A program made the position numbers and the translations under genes. Positions 33,296 through 42,799 of a DNA stretch of 49,332 nucleotides are shown here, in pieces. The notes under the pieces were generated by a model. It saw nothing but the letters and a program-made list of their open reading frames with translations, was not told where the DNA came from and made no database searches. This DNA comes from Bacillota bacterium (GTDB taxonomy: Bacteria > Bacillota > Clostridia > Lachnospirales > Lachnospiraceae), in the NCBI GenBank assembly GCA_023407575.1, contig JAEYLX010000037.1, forward strand, positions 1-49,332. The letters run 5' to 3'. The first letter of the stretch is position 1. Each line of letters opens with the position of its first letter.

Positions 33296-33946
33296 ATGGA
33301 ATATGTAAATACAAATGTTGCAATTCTTCAAGCTGAGTTTTTAAAAAAAATTCGATGCCTTAGATGTGAGGAGTATTTACGAAGATATTTTTTATACAAT
33401 GCTTCTCCGATTATACAGAAAGTTAAGCCATCGATTTTATTAAACATGAAACGAGAATGTAAATCTAAATGGCAGGAGATTGCAAGTGAATTGTGCCATT
33501 ATACAAGTCTTTGCAGCTATGAACTCAACTATCTTGAAGATAATGTTTTAATATTGCTATTTGATCAAACGGAACTGGCAAAAGTATTTCAAAATGAGCT
33601 CGCACAAAGTATCTTAAATCAGTTTGGTTACTCGTCCTCCTGGGATATAAAGGATAAACTTTTATATTTAGCAAAGAGATTTGAAGCCGCGGATGATTTC
33701 CCTCATGAAGTGGGAGTTTTTCTCGGTTATCCTCCTATGGATGTGAAAGCTTATATTGAAAATAATGGACAAAATCAATGTGGTACTTACTACTGGAAGG
33801 TTTATCATGATGAGGAAAATGCCAGAGAAGCATTTCAGAGAATTGATGATGCAAAGATTAAAGCAATCAACATTCTAACAAGGCAAGTAACGTGGTTGCA
33901 AGCAGCAAATTTGTTAAAACAGCCTATGGCTGTTACACATGCTTAG
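33296..33946 (+). CDS. DUF3793 family protein
   Basis: A 216-aa cytoplasmic protein. The family hallmark is in the C-terminal half: FPHEVGVFLGYPPMDVKAYI and GTYYWKVYHDEENAREAF. The N-terminal half has several cysteines (KKIRCLRCEEYL, CHYTSLCSYEL). DUF3793 has no known function, but in Clostridia it often neighbours flavodoxin and iron-transport genes. I chose the ATG at 33296, with ATGGAG at 33284-33289 as its Shine-Dalgarno; that ATG at 33284 is itself in frame and would add four residues. The flavodoxin follows after 16 bases. Two identical-core operators upstream suggest metal- or redox-dependent control. Confidence 0.85.
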   Translation: MEYVNTNVAILQAEFLKKIRCLRCEEYLRRYFLYNASPIIQKVKPSILLNMKRECKSKWQEIASELCHYTSLCSYELNYLEDNVLILLFDQTELAKVFQNELAQSILNQFGYSSSWDIKDKLLYLAKRFEAADDFPHEVGVFLGYPPMDVKAYIENNGQNQCGTYYWKVYHDEENAREAFQRIDDAKIKAINILTRQVTWLQAANLLKQPMAVTHA

Positions 33947-33962
33947 AAGGGAGATTTTTATT

Positions 33963-34373
33963 ATGAAGATTAGTATTATCTACTGGAGTAGTACAGGAAA
34001 CACACAGAGTATGGCAAAATACATCAAAGAGGGGGCAGTTGAGGCAGGTGCTGAAGTTAGTCTGAAAGAAGTTTCCAGCGCAAGTCCTGCGGATATTGAT
34101 AGTGATGTTGTAGTGTTAGGATGTCCTTCGATGGGGGATGAGGAGTTAGAGGATGGCGAATTTGCTCCATTTCTTGATTCAATTGAAGCTTCATTGGCTG
34201 GTAAAAAGGTTGCACTTTTTGGTTCCTATGACTGGGGCGATGGCCAGTGGATGAGAGACTGGGATAAGCGAATGATTGCTGTAGGTGTTACATTGGTTAC
34301 AGAGAGTTTAATTGTTAATTTGACTCCAGAAGGTGATGAGTGCAGAGAATTTGGTAAAGCATTGGTTCAATAA
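33963..34373 (+). CDS. Flavodoxin
   Basis: A 136-aa short-chain flavodoxin. The FMN-phosphate loop is YWSSTGNTQSMA (about residues 7-18). The ring-stacking loops are GCPSMGDEELED (with a Met-Gly where Trp is common) and FGSYDWGDGQWMRDW, with the usual Tyr and Trp. Acidic residues dominate, as expected for an electron carrier replacing ferredoxin under iron limitation. The ATG at 33963 has GAAGGGA about 10 bases upstream. It is in an operon with DUF3793 and closed by the hairpin at 34416-34499. Confidence 0.93.
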   Translation: MKISIIYWSSTGNTQSMAKYIKEGAVEAGAEVSLKEVSSASPADIDSDVVVLGCPSMGDEELEDGEFAPFLDSIEASLAGKKVALFGSYDWGDGQWMRDWDKRMIAVGVTLVTESLIVNLTPEGDECREFGKALVQ

Positions 34374-34415
34374 ACAGGTACATAGGAACATAATAATTAT
34401 ATAAGAGATAACTTG

Positions 34416-34499
34416 GGCAAGCCAGTGAGTAAACTTACAGCCATAACATAGACAAAAATCTATTTGATGGGAACAGTTCACTCATTGCCTTGCCTTTTC
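34416..34499 (+). terminator. Terminator of the DUF3793-flavodoxin operon
   Basis: GGCAAGCCAGTGAGT (34416-34430) pairs with ACTCATTGCCTTGCC (34480-34494) with two mismatches, followed by TTTTCT. A small internal hairpin (ATAGA / TCTAT) lies in the loop. Confidence 0.7.
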
Positions 34500-34619
34500 T
34501 ATATAAAAGTATAGCCCTCATTCTTTTCATTACTTGTACATAATCTTATCACAAAGAATACACACAATAGGTGTAAGATTCTGCCAAGGGTATTTACTAC
34601 TTATTAAGGAGATTACGTA

Positions 34620-36569
34620 ATGAAGAGAAAAATTAATTTAATTGTGGTTTTTTTGCTGGTGCTATCCATGGTAACAACTGCTTGTAGTTCAAAATCAAAG
34701 GGAGATTCCACCGATAAGGATACCGAGGAATCTATTATTAATGGAGAGCAAAGCAGTACACCAACAACGGAATATGCGAGTCAAATAGATAAGACTACAA
34801 TTATGAGCTTTGCGATTAGTGTTGATGAAGAAGAGTGGCAGGGAATGCTAGACAATGCCACAGCAGAGGAGTATATACCTGCAGATGTAACTATTAATGG
34901 AACCACAATTAAAAATGTTGGTATTCGTCCAAAAGGAAACTCTAGTCTTAGCTCCATTGCTCGTGATGATACAACAGATCGTTATAGCTTTAAAATAAAA
35001 TTTGATAAGTATGTGGATGGACAAACCTGGCTAGGACTGGATAAAATTGTGTTAAACAATAACTATTCCGATGCAACCTCCATGAAAGAATATTTGAGCT
35101 ACGATATTATGTCCTATATCGGTGTGGATGCACCGCTTTTTGCTTATGCAGATATCACGGTGAATGGATCAGCCTGGGGCTTCTATCTGGCGGTTGAGGA
35201 TATCGATAGCGGCTATTTAGCACGTGTTAAGAATGATGAAGGTGAACTTTATAAACCAGATAGTATGGATATGGGTGGTATGCAATTTAATATTAATGGT
35301 CAAGAAGGTGCATCAGATGGCACAACAGATAGTACAATGACGCCACCTACAATTACTGATGGTGATTTTAACGGGACTTTCTCACCTGACAGGTCTTTTT
35401 ATGGCAATGATAATTCAATAGGTGCAGCACCAGGAGCACCTACTTTGGATTCAACAGGAACAGATAATCAACAGCCAGCTGATAATCAATCACAATTGAA
35501 TGAGGGACAGCAAGAGAATGATAATCAGCAAGGGATTGGATTTGGAAATCAAAAAGGCAATAGAACAATGGGTTCAGATGATGGTGTTGCTTTAATTTAT
35601 TCGGATGATAATCTGGATAGCTACTCCTCCATCTTTGATAATTCAGAAACCAAGACAGAGGAAGAAGACCAAAAAAGAGTAGTAGAGGCTATTAAGAATT
35701 TAAATCAGGGTACGGATTTAGAAACTTATGTGGATGTGGATTCAGTGTTACGTTATCTGGCAGCACACACTGTAGTTGTAAACCTTGATAGTTATTCCAG
35801 TAATATGGGACACAACTATTATCTTTACGAAAATGAAGGTAAAATAAGTATTCTTCCCTGGGATTATAATATGGCCTTTGGTGGATTTCAATCTGGAGAA
35901 GCTTCCGACGTTGTAAACTTTCCAATTGATACGCCAGTTTCTGGCGTTGATTTAGAAGATCGTCCGTTAATAGCAAAATTACTTGAAGTTCCGGAATATT
36001 TAGAACAGTATCATTCATATCTGCAAGAAATTATGGATGGATATTTTAGTGACGGTAAGTTTGAGCAAAAGGTTGAGGAATTGAATGCGTTAATCGCTGG
36101 ACATATAGAAAGCGATACTTCTGGTTTCTTTACTTTTGATGAGTATAATGCTGCGATTACACAATTAAAAGTACTTGGTACACTTCGTGGTGAAAGTATT
36201 CAAGGTCAGTTGGAGGGCACCATTGGTTCAACAACACAGGAACAACAAGCCGAACCAGATAAATTGATCGATGCCTCAACACTTGACATGTCTGCACTTG
36301 GTGACGGAGGTGGCATGGGTAATTGGAGCAATAGTTATGGTGGAGGTATGGGAAACTGGAATAACGGCATGGGTGGTGGCTTTGGTAATCTTCCAGAGGG
36401 TATGGATATGGATACTATTCAAAAGGCCATGGAAATATTACAAGCAGCTGGAGATAATGCATTAACAGAAGAACAGTTATCAGAGCTTCATTCTCTCGGG
36501 CTTACGGATGACCAAATCGAGGAGTTTAAAAACATGCCCACCCAAGGAAGAGATTTTCAGCGTAGATAA
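34620..36569 (+). CDS. CotH-family kinase-like lipoprotein
   Basis: A 649-aa exported lipoprotein. The signal peptide ends in VTTAC (Cys22). The CotH domain begins near residue 60 (MSFAISVDEEEWQGML) and shows IRPKGNSSLSS, LGLDKIVLNNNYSD, SWGFYLAVEDID-type sequence and the signature SILPWDYNMAFGG (around residue 415). CotH of Bacillus is an atypical protein kinase that phosphorylates spore-coat proteins. About 110 residues rich in Gly, Asn, Gln and Pro are inserted near 215-325, and a Gly/Met/Asn-rich stretch precedes the helical C-terminus. GGAG precedes the ATG. A spore or cell-surface role is likely; the substrate is unknown. Confidence 0.87.
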   Translation: MKRKINLIVVFLLVLSMVTTACSSKSKGDSTDKDTEESIINGEQSSTPTTEYASQIDKTTIMSFAISVDEEEWQGMLDNATAEEYIPADVTINGTTIKNVGIRPKGNSSLSSIARDDTTDRYSFKIKFDKYVDGQTWLGLDKIVLNNNYSDATSMKEYLSYDIMSYIGVDAPLFAYADITVNGSAWGFYLAVEDIDSGYLARVKNDEGELYKPDSMDMGGMQFNINGQEGASDGTTDSTMTPPTITDGDFNGTFSPDRSFYGNDNSIGAAPGAPTLDSTGTDNQQPADNQSQLNEGQQENDNQQGIGFGNQKGNRTMGSDDGVALIYSDDNLDSYSSIFDNSETKTEEEDQKRVVEAIKNLNQGTDLETYVDVDSVLRYLAAHTVVVNLDSYSSNMGHNYYLYENEGKISILPWDYNMAFGGFQSGEASDVVNFPIDTPVSGVDLEDRPLIAKLLEVPEYLEQYHSYLQEIMDGYFSDGKFEQKVEELNALIAGHIESDTSGFFTFDEYNAAITQLKVLGTLRGESIQGQLEGTIGSTTQEQQAEPDKLIDASTLDMSALGDGGGMGNWSNSYGGGMGNWNNGMGGGFGNLPEGMDMDTIQKAMEILQAAGDNALTEEQLSELHSLGLTDDQIEEFKNMPTQGRDFQRR

Positions 36570-36692
36570 ATATATTTAAAATAATACAAAATCTAAAATG
36601 ATTATTCATAGCAGGAGTGAACAAACCAACATATATTGTAGTAAGTATAAAAATCGACATATTAATACTTTACAATGATGGAGGTGTTGTTA

Positions 36693-38207
36693 ATGAATGA
36701 ATATTTACAAGGGTTAACAGGGCGTATCGTTACGCCCTTTAACCCTATTTATAAGGAAGCAAGAAATGGGTTTAACAGAGCAATCTCGAGGTATCCACTG
36801 CTTATTGTCTATTGTCAAGATAAACGCGATGTGTCAAATGCAATTCTATGGGCAAGAAGAAATAACGTTGCCATACGAATTCGTAATGGTAAACATAATT
36901 ATGAAGGATATTCGAATGGAGACTCTACCTTAGTTATTGATGTAAGTGAAATGAATGGTATAATATTTGACTCTTCTTCTAAACTGCTATATTTGGAAGG
37001 AGGAGTTACAAATCAGCAGGTATATAATTTTATATCTTCCAGACAATACCCATTTCCAGGAGGTACCTGTCCAACTGTTGGAGTTAGTGGTTATGTTTTG
37101 GGTGGTGGTTGGGGGCTTTCTTGTAGATTATTGGGATTAGGCTGTGATAGTCTGATAGAAATTGAATTGATAGACTATGAAGGTACAACAATAGTAGCAA
37201 ATCGCAATCAATTCAGTGATCTTTTCTGGGCTTGTAGCGGTGCTGGCGGAGGGAATTTTGGTGTAATTGTCTCCATGACGTTTACGTTACCTCCTCAGAT
37301 TGACCAAGTAACCTTAATTGAAATTGACTATTTAAATGTTAGGTCTAGTGAACAAACAGAATTCCTTAATCTTTGGCAAAATTGGCTGGAAGGTGCTGAT
37401 CCAAGAATAACCCTGATATCCAGAATTTATTATACCGTAGAAGATGGTTTGTCTATTTTGGTTCGAGGCATCTTTTATGGTGAACTAGAGGAAGCAAAAG
37501 AAATCATGGAAGGGTTTATTTCGCTAGATTCGGCACAATACAATATTGAAGCTATGAGTTTTCTTGAGGCAGTAACCATTATTGGGAGTGTTTATCCTGC
37601 CTATGAAAAATTTAAATCTGTAAGTCGATTTGTTTTACGTACTTTAACAATAAATGAAATTGAGCAATTAACAAGTATATTAAGAGAATTACCCAATGGA
37701 TCCGTGTTTGCAGGTTTATCCATGTATGCGCTCGGTGGAAGAGTAAGTGAAGTTCCAAGAGATGCTACAGCCTTTTATTACAGGAAGGCAAGATATATTA
37801 TATGGTTAGAAACCATCTGGGAAGAAAATCAATTTGCAGAAGACAATAATCTATGGATTGCTGAGAATTTTCCATATATACAAAGTATTACAACTGGCTC
37901 TTATGTTAATTTTCCATATGGTGAGCTACCAGATTATCAAAGTGAATACTTTGGTGACCATGTAAAAAATCTCATTCGTATTAAACTAAAGTACGATCCT
38001 CAAAATGTTTTCTCCTATCCCCAAGGTATTTTACCGGATTGCTATCAAAATGATTATGGAACTATACCACCTTTTGAACAGAATATATTCAAAGAAAGAA
38101 ATAATAATAGTGAAGATGAAGGAGAACAGGAAAGGAAAGAGGAAAACTTACCTAACAAGCAAGTATACTATCGTGGTTTTCGATATGTTAATAAAAAAAG
38201 TGAATAA
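36693..38207 (+). CDS. FAD-linked oxidoreductase, berberine-bridge-enzyme type
   Basis: A 504-aa oxidase. The FAD domain (about 30-205) has RNGKHNYEGYS, whose His is the usual 8-alpha attachment site, and GGTCPTVGVSGYVLGGGWG, whose Cys occupies the second (6-S-cysteinyl) site, so FAD is probably bound bicovalently. The C-terminal BBE motif is seen near FPYGELPDYQSEYFG and LKYDPQNVFSYPQGI. A charged Glu/Lys tail of about 40 residues is extra. Such enzymes oxidise sugars or alkaloid-like alcohols; Bacillus YvdP/CotQ is a spore-coat member. GGAGGTG at 36680-36686 fixes the ATG at 36693. No signal peptide. Confidence 0.9.
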   Translation: MNEYLQGLTGRIVTPFNPIYKEARNGFNRAISRYPLLIVYCQDKRDVSNAILWARRNNVAIRIRNGKHNYEGYSNGDSTLVIDVSEMNGIIFDSSSKLLYLEGGVTNQQVYNFISSRQYPFPGGTCPTVGVSGYVLGGGWGLSCRLLGLGCDSLIEIELIDYEGTTIVANRNQFSDLFWACSGAGGGNFGVIVSMTFTLPPQIDQVTLIEIDYLNVRSSEQTEFLNLWQNWLEGADPRITLISRIYYTVEDGLSILVRGIFYGELEEAKEIMEGFISLDSAQYNIEAMSFLEAVTIIGSVYPAYEKFKSVSRFVLRTLTINEIEQLTSILRELPNGSVFAGLSMYALGGRVSEVPRDATAFYYRKARYIIWLETIWEENQFAEDNNLWIAENFPYIQSITTGSYVNFPYGELPDYQSEYFGDHVKNLIRIKLKYDPQNVFSYPQGILPDCYQNDYGTIPPFEQNIFKERNNNSEDEGEQERKEENLPNKQVYYRGFRYVNKKSE

Positions 38208-38369
38208 ATTTTACTATCTCCTTCTGGTTTTAAATTGCTTAATTAGAGTATAGGAACTGGAAGGAGTTTTTATTAAGTAAAATTGCAACATGAAATCATT
38301 GCCCAATATACTATGAAAGATATTATACTGGTATAGATAAAATTATAGTTTCTAAAATAGGAAAAATAC

Positions 38370-38410
38370 AAATACAGCACACTTTCTTTGCAAGGAAGAG
38401 TGCTGTATTT
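38370..38410 (+). terminator. Terminator-like hairpin
   Basis: AAATACAGCAC (38370-38380) pairs with GTGCTGTATTT (38400-38410), with partial pairing inside. It lies about 160 bases after the oxidase stop. The interval 38208-38885 holds no gene; besides this hairpin it contains the palindrome and the structured leader listed next. Confidence 0.6.
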
Positions 38411-38651
38411 GCAGGAAGAGAAATACTAAGATTAATTATTGTAGAAATTTTAACAATAAATAAAAGATTGTATTGTAAATATTTACGAAACAGTATAATT
38501 ATTCAATACGTCACTTTGACTAAAAACACAAAAATAATAGTAAATATATTTAAATAATATACAATATTTACTAAATACTACTTGATTTCCATAAACTGGG
38601 ATGATAAAATGAGCTTACAACAACGGAGAAGTATTAGTAAGACTAGGGTTA

Positions 38652-38673
38652 TATAGTTTAACGTTAAACTATA
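38652..38673. promoter_or_regulatory. Perfect 22-bp palindrome before the glucanase gene
   Basis: TATAGTTTAAC followed directly by its exact reverse complement GTTAAACTATA. A perfect dyad with no loop is typical of a dimeric regulator's operator. It lies about 210 bases before the glucanase start. The regulator is unknown. Confidence 0.55.
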
Positions 38674-38729
38674 ATTGCGAATTACAAATTTTACATAGAT
38701 GAATAATAGGGAATTCCATATTTTATTAT

Positions 38730-38885
38730 TGCAAGCGCTGCAGTAGAGAAGGAGGGATAAAGAGGGAGTGCTTTCCAGGTATCGTAATGACGGAGGAAAG
38801 CAAAAGGAAAAGTGGCATTGCAACCGGGGCATGTTATTTTTCCTTAGGAAACCAGTAAATCAAAAAATTGAAATGGAGGGTAATT
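38730..38885 (+). promoter_or_regulatory. Structured leader of the glucanase gene
   Basis: TTGCAAGCGCTGCA at 38730-38743 resembles a LacI-family operator centred on CG. Further down, TGCTTTCC (38769-38776) pairs with GGAAAGCA (38795-38802), and AAGGAAAA (38804-38811) with TTTTCCTT (38838-38845). I do not recognise a riboswitch class. GGAGGG at 38875-38880 is the ribosome binding site. Confidence 0.35.
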
Positions 38886-41800
38886 ATGAAACAAAATCAA
38901 AGAAAACTGTTATCAGTTTTAATCGTATTTGCATTGGTAATTAGCCAGCTCTTTGTATATGCTCCTGAAACCTATGTAAAAGCAGCAGATACCGCTAACC
39001 TTGCCTTAGGCAAAACTGTAACAGCCAATAACTATAATCAAACTTATGTAGCTTCCAATGCAAATGACGGGAATGTAAATACCTATTGGGAAGGGGCTTC
39101 AAATTCCTTTCCTAATACATTAACTGCAGATTTAGGAAGCAGTCAATCTGTTTATAAGATTGTATTAAAATTAAATGCTTCCTGGGAACAAAGATCACAG
39201 ACAATAGGTGTTTTAACCAGTACGGATAATTCCAATTATACTACAGCTGTTGCAGCAACAGCATATACCTTTAATCCTTCAAGCTCCAATACAGTTACAA
39301 TTACTTTTAATCAAGTAAATGCTCGTTACATAAGACTTCAATTTACTGCGAACAACAAAGCTGTTGGCGGACAAGCAGCTGAATTTGAAATCTATGGTAC
39401 AGCAGGAACTGGAACAGGTACACCGGATTTAATCGTTACTGATATTAGTTGGTCTCCTGCAAATCCTTCTGCAGGCAATAGCGTACTATTTTCCGCAACA
39501 ATAAAAAATCAGGGTACCGGTGCAACACAGGCAGGGGTTGTTAATGGCGTAAGCTTTTCTGTGGATGGAACACAGGTGAGCTGGTCAGATAATAATACTT
39601 CATCAATTGCAGCTGGAGCATCTGTTACAGTTACAGTAACCAGTGGTCCAAGCGGTACAGCTTCCTGGACTGCAACTGCTGGTACACATACGGTAAATGC
39701 CTGGGTGGATGATGTTAATAGAATTAGCGAATCCAATGAAAGCAACAACCAATATAGTGAAAGTATTACTGTATCTGGCAGCACAGGCGGCGGTGGAACA
39801 CCTGATCTGATTGTAACCGATATAACCTCTTCACCTGCTTCACCACTGACTGGCAATGCAACCACTTTTTCTGCTGTAGTAAAAAATCAAGGAACAGGTG
39901 CAACAGCAGCAGGTACTATTATTGGCGTAAGTTTTTATATTAATGATACACAGGTAAGTTGGTCGGATAATACCACTTCTTCTTTAGCTGCAGGAGCATC
40001 TGTAACACTTACAGCCAATGGTGGACCTTCCGGTAGTGCAACCTGGGCAGCTACAACTGGGAATCATACAGTAAAAGCTTATGTAGATGATGTAAATAGA
40101 ATTACCGAAACAGATGAAAATAATAACCAGTATTCAGAGAGTTTATCTGTAACAACCTCTCCAATGCCTGACCTGGTAGTAACAGGTTTAACGTTAACCC
40201 CTTCTACACCAACCGCAGGGGATAGCTTAAGTTTTAGCGCAGTAGTTAAGAACCAAGGAAATGCTGCTGGCGCACCAGGTGTATTAGCAATAGGTGTTGA
40301 TGGAACTACGGTTTATACCTCCACAAATAATACGACTTCTTTAAGTGCCGGAGCTACAACTACCGTAACTGGTACCATTGCAGGTCTTATAGCAGGAAGT
40401 CATACAATTACAGCAACCGTTGATAATTCAGGTACAACAACGGAAAGCAATGAGACCAATAATACCTATAGTACTAACCTTACAGTTAATCCTAAGGCAG
40501 GTATAGATTTTGTAATTACTTCTGTTAGTTATTCGCCTTCCTATGTTACAGTGGGTAATGCAGTTACCTTTAATGCTGTTGTAAAGAATCAGGGAACAGT
40601 GGCTGGAGCTGTTGGGACTGTGGCATTCTTGGTAGACGGAGTTCAGGTAGCAGCATCAGCGAACAGTGCTTCATCAATAGCTGCAGGCGGCACTCTAACC
40701 GTTACAGCTACTTCAAACTGGACCGCAACCACAGGAACCCATGTGATTTCTGCCAAAGCGGATAGTCTTAATGCGGTTAGTGAGACAGATGAGACGAATA
40801 ATACTTTAAATGCAAACCTAACAGTTGGTAGCGGCGGAAGAGGAGCAACAGTTCCTTATACCAGATATGAATCAGAAGATGCTCAGACAGGCGGTGGAGC
40901 TGTTCTTCGTACTGCACCTGATTATAACTATGCATTAATTGCGTCAGAAGCTTCTAATCAAGCTTATGTAGCACTTCCTTCCAATGGGTCTTATGTTGAA
41001 TGGACAATTAACCAGGGCGGAGCAGGTGTAAATATGAGGTTTACTTTGCCTGATACCTCCAATGGTATGGGGCAAACTGGTTCTTTAGACTGTTATGTAA
41101 ATGGAACAAAAGTATCAACCATCAGTTTGACTTCTTATTATGCATGGCAGTATTTTATTGGTGACCAACCAGGAGATGCTCCAAATGGTGGTCAGGCAGC
41201 ATTTCGTTTTGATGAAGTACACTGGAAGCTTACAACAGCTTTAAAAGCAGGAGATAAACTTCGAATTCAAAAGACAAATGGAGACAGCCTGGAATACGGT
41301 GTTGACTTTGTTGAAGTAGAGCCAGTGCCTTCCGCAATTGCACAACCTGCTAATTCCCTTTCTGTAACTGCTTATGGCGCTATCGCTAATGACAGTGGAG
41401 ATGATTTAAATGCCTTCAATGCATGTGTAAGTGCAGCAGTTTCCCAAGGAAAGTCTGTTTATATACCGGCAGGTAACTTTAATCTTGGTGGCATGTGGAC
41501 GATATCAGCAAATAATATTACCATAACCGGAGCCGGTATATGGTACACCAACATTCAGTTTACTTCACCGAATGCAGCCAGTGGCGGTATTTCCTTTAGA
41601 ATTACAGGTACTGTTGATTTTGGACATATGTATATTAATTCTATGTTAAGAACCAGATACAACCAGAATGCAATCTATAAATGTTTTATGGATAACTTTG
41701 GAACCAACTCCAGAGTCCATGATTTCTGGGAAGAACATTTTGAATGTGGTTTCTGGGTAGGTGATTATGCTCACACACCTGTAGTAGTAGCAGATAATCT

Positions 41801-42521
41801 TTTAATAGAAAATGGTAGAATTAGAAATAACCTGGCTGACGGCGTTAACTTCTGTCAAGGTACTAAGAACTCTACAGTTCGTAACTGTAACGTTAGAAAT
41901 AACGGTGATGATGGTCTTGCAATGTGGCCGGATAGTACCATGGGTGCACCAATGGAGGTTAATAACTCATTCCTTTATAATACCATAGAGAACAACTGGA
42001 GAGCGGCAGCTATCGCAATCTTTGGAGGTTCTGGTCATAAAGCGCAATTCAATTATATCAAAGACTGCTTTATGGGTTCCGGTATCCGTTTAAATACGGT
42101 CTTCCCAGGATATCATTTTGAAAATAATACGGGTATCTTATTCTCGGATACAACAATTATCAATAGTGGTACCAGTAAAGATTGTTATAATGGAGAAAGA
42201 GGAGCGATTGATCTGGAAGCTTCCAATACCAGTATCAAGAATATAACCTTTGAAAATATTGATATTATAAATAGCCAGAGAGATGCCATTCAATTCGGTT
42301 ATGGCGGAGGCTTCAGCAACATTGTATTTAAGAATATCAATATTAATGGTACTGGAAAGGATGCAATTACAACCTCAAGATTCTCGGCACCTCATCTTGG
42401 AGAAGCGATTTATACCTATACCAACAACGGTTCTGCCACCTTTATTAATCTAACTACCAGCAATATTGAGGCTCCAGAGAAATATTTGATTATGAATGGA
42501 TTTAATATAACTTTCCAATAA
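38886..42521 (+). CDS. Secreted multidomain GH87-like alpha-1,3-glucanase (mutanase/mycodextranase)
   Basis: A 1211-aa secreted enzyme. After a signal peptide (cleavage near VKA, residue 34) come a discoidin/F5-8C carbohydrate-binding domain (about 38-174), four CARDB beta-sandwich repeats (180-297, 306-424, 428-535, 540-650), a CBM35-like domain (about 658-815) and a parallel beta-helix (about 822-1211). The helix reads FWEEHFECGFWVGDY, LADGVNFCQGT and RNNGDDGLAMWP. Asp985, Asp1008 and Asp1009 form the three-Asp cluster expected of GH87 glucanases. It should cut alpha-1,3-glucan of fungal walls or biofilms. GGAGGG precedes the ATG at 38886; an in-frame TTG at 38868 is less likely. Family call is from motif memory. 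Confidence 0.8.
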   Translation: MKQNQRKLLSVLIVFALVISQLFVYAPETYVKAADTANLALGKTVTANNYNQTYVASNANDGNVNTYWEGASNSFPNTLTADLGSSQSVYKIVLKLNASWEQRSQTIGVLTSTDNSNYTTAVAATAYTFNPSSSNTVTITFNQVNARYIRLQFTANNKAVGGQAAEFEIYGTAGTGTGTPDLIVTDISWSPANPSAGNSVLFSATIKNQGTGATQAGVVNGVSFSVDGTQVSWSDNNTSSIAAGASVTVTVTSGPSGTASWTATAGTHTVNAWVDDVNRISESNESNNQYSESITVSGSTGGGGTPDLIVTDITSSPASPLTGNATTFSAVVKNQGTGATAAGTIIGVSFYINDTQVSWSDNTTSSLAAGASVTLTANGGPSGSATWAATTGNHTVKAYVDDVNRITETDENNNQYSESLSVTTSPMPDLVVTGLTLTPSTPTAGDSLSFSAVVKNQGNAAGAPGVLAIGVDGTTVYTSTNNTTSLSAGATTTVTGTIAGLIAGSHTITATVDNSGTTTESNETNNTYSTNLTVNPKAGIDFVITSVSYSPSYVTVGNAVTFNAVVKNQGTVAGAVGTVAFLVDGVQVAASANSASSIAAGGTLTVTATSNWTATTGTHVISAKADSLNAVSETDETNNTLNANLTVGSGGRGATVPYTRYESEDAQTGGGAVLRTAPDYNYALIASEASNQAYVALPSNGSYVEWTINQGGAGVNMRFTLPDTSNGMGQTGSLDCYVNGTKVSTISLTSYYAWQYFIGDQPGDAPNGGQAAFRFDEVHWKLTTALKAGDKLRIQKTNGDSLEYGVDFVEVEPVPSAIAQPANSLSVTAYGAIANDSGDDLNAFNACVSAAVSQGKSVYIPAGNFNLGGMWTISANNITITGAGIWYTNIQFTSPNAASGGISFRITGTVDFGHMYINSMLRTRYNQNAIYKCFMDNFGTNSRVHDFWEEHFECGFWVGDYAHTPVVVADNLLIENGRIRNNLADGVNFCQGTKNSTVRNCNVRNNGDDGLAMWPDSTMGAPMEVNNSFLYNTIENNWRAAAIAIFGGSGHKAQFNYIKDCFMGSGIRLNTVFPGYHFENNTGILFSDTTIINSGTSKDCYNGERGAIDLEASNTSIKNITFENIDIINSQRDAIQFGYGGGFSNIVFKNININGTGKDAITTSRFSAPHLGEAIYTYTNNGSATFINLTTSNIEAPEKYLIMNGFNITFQ

Positions 42522-42620
42522 TTTGATTTAAAGAGTAGAACTTTTTAGCAATCTTTTAGGTATATAAGGAAAAGTATAATTAGTACTTTTCGGTAGCACT
42601 CCTATCGGATGATTACAAAG

Positions 42621-42650
42621 GAGCCTGATTTCATTTCTGAAATCAGGCTC
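42621..42650. terminator. Bidirectional 13-bp hairpin
   Basis: GAGCCTGATTTCA (42621-42633), loop TTTC, TGAAATCAGGCTC (42638-42650). It is a perfect stem between the convergent glucanase and CsxC-like genes; the T-tract is poor on both sides. Confidence 0.65.
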
Positions 42651-42799
42651 TATATGATATTTGAGTCAAACATTTCGGTGTTAACTCGTATTTGTTATAG
42701 CTAGTGATTTATTCGTCACCCATTGCGACAGTTTGACGTTATCCTGCTTTTATGATTTATCTTAGTTTTGTGTATTTGACAGGTAAATTAGTCTATTTA

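Noticed and set aside
39509..39865. Minus-strand open frame of 118 codons inside the glucanase
   Set aside because: It is a shadow of the repetitive CARDB coding region; its composition mirrors the Thr/Ser/Val-rich sense strand.
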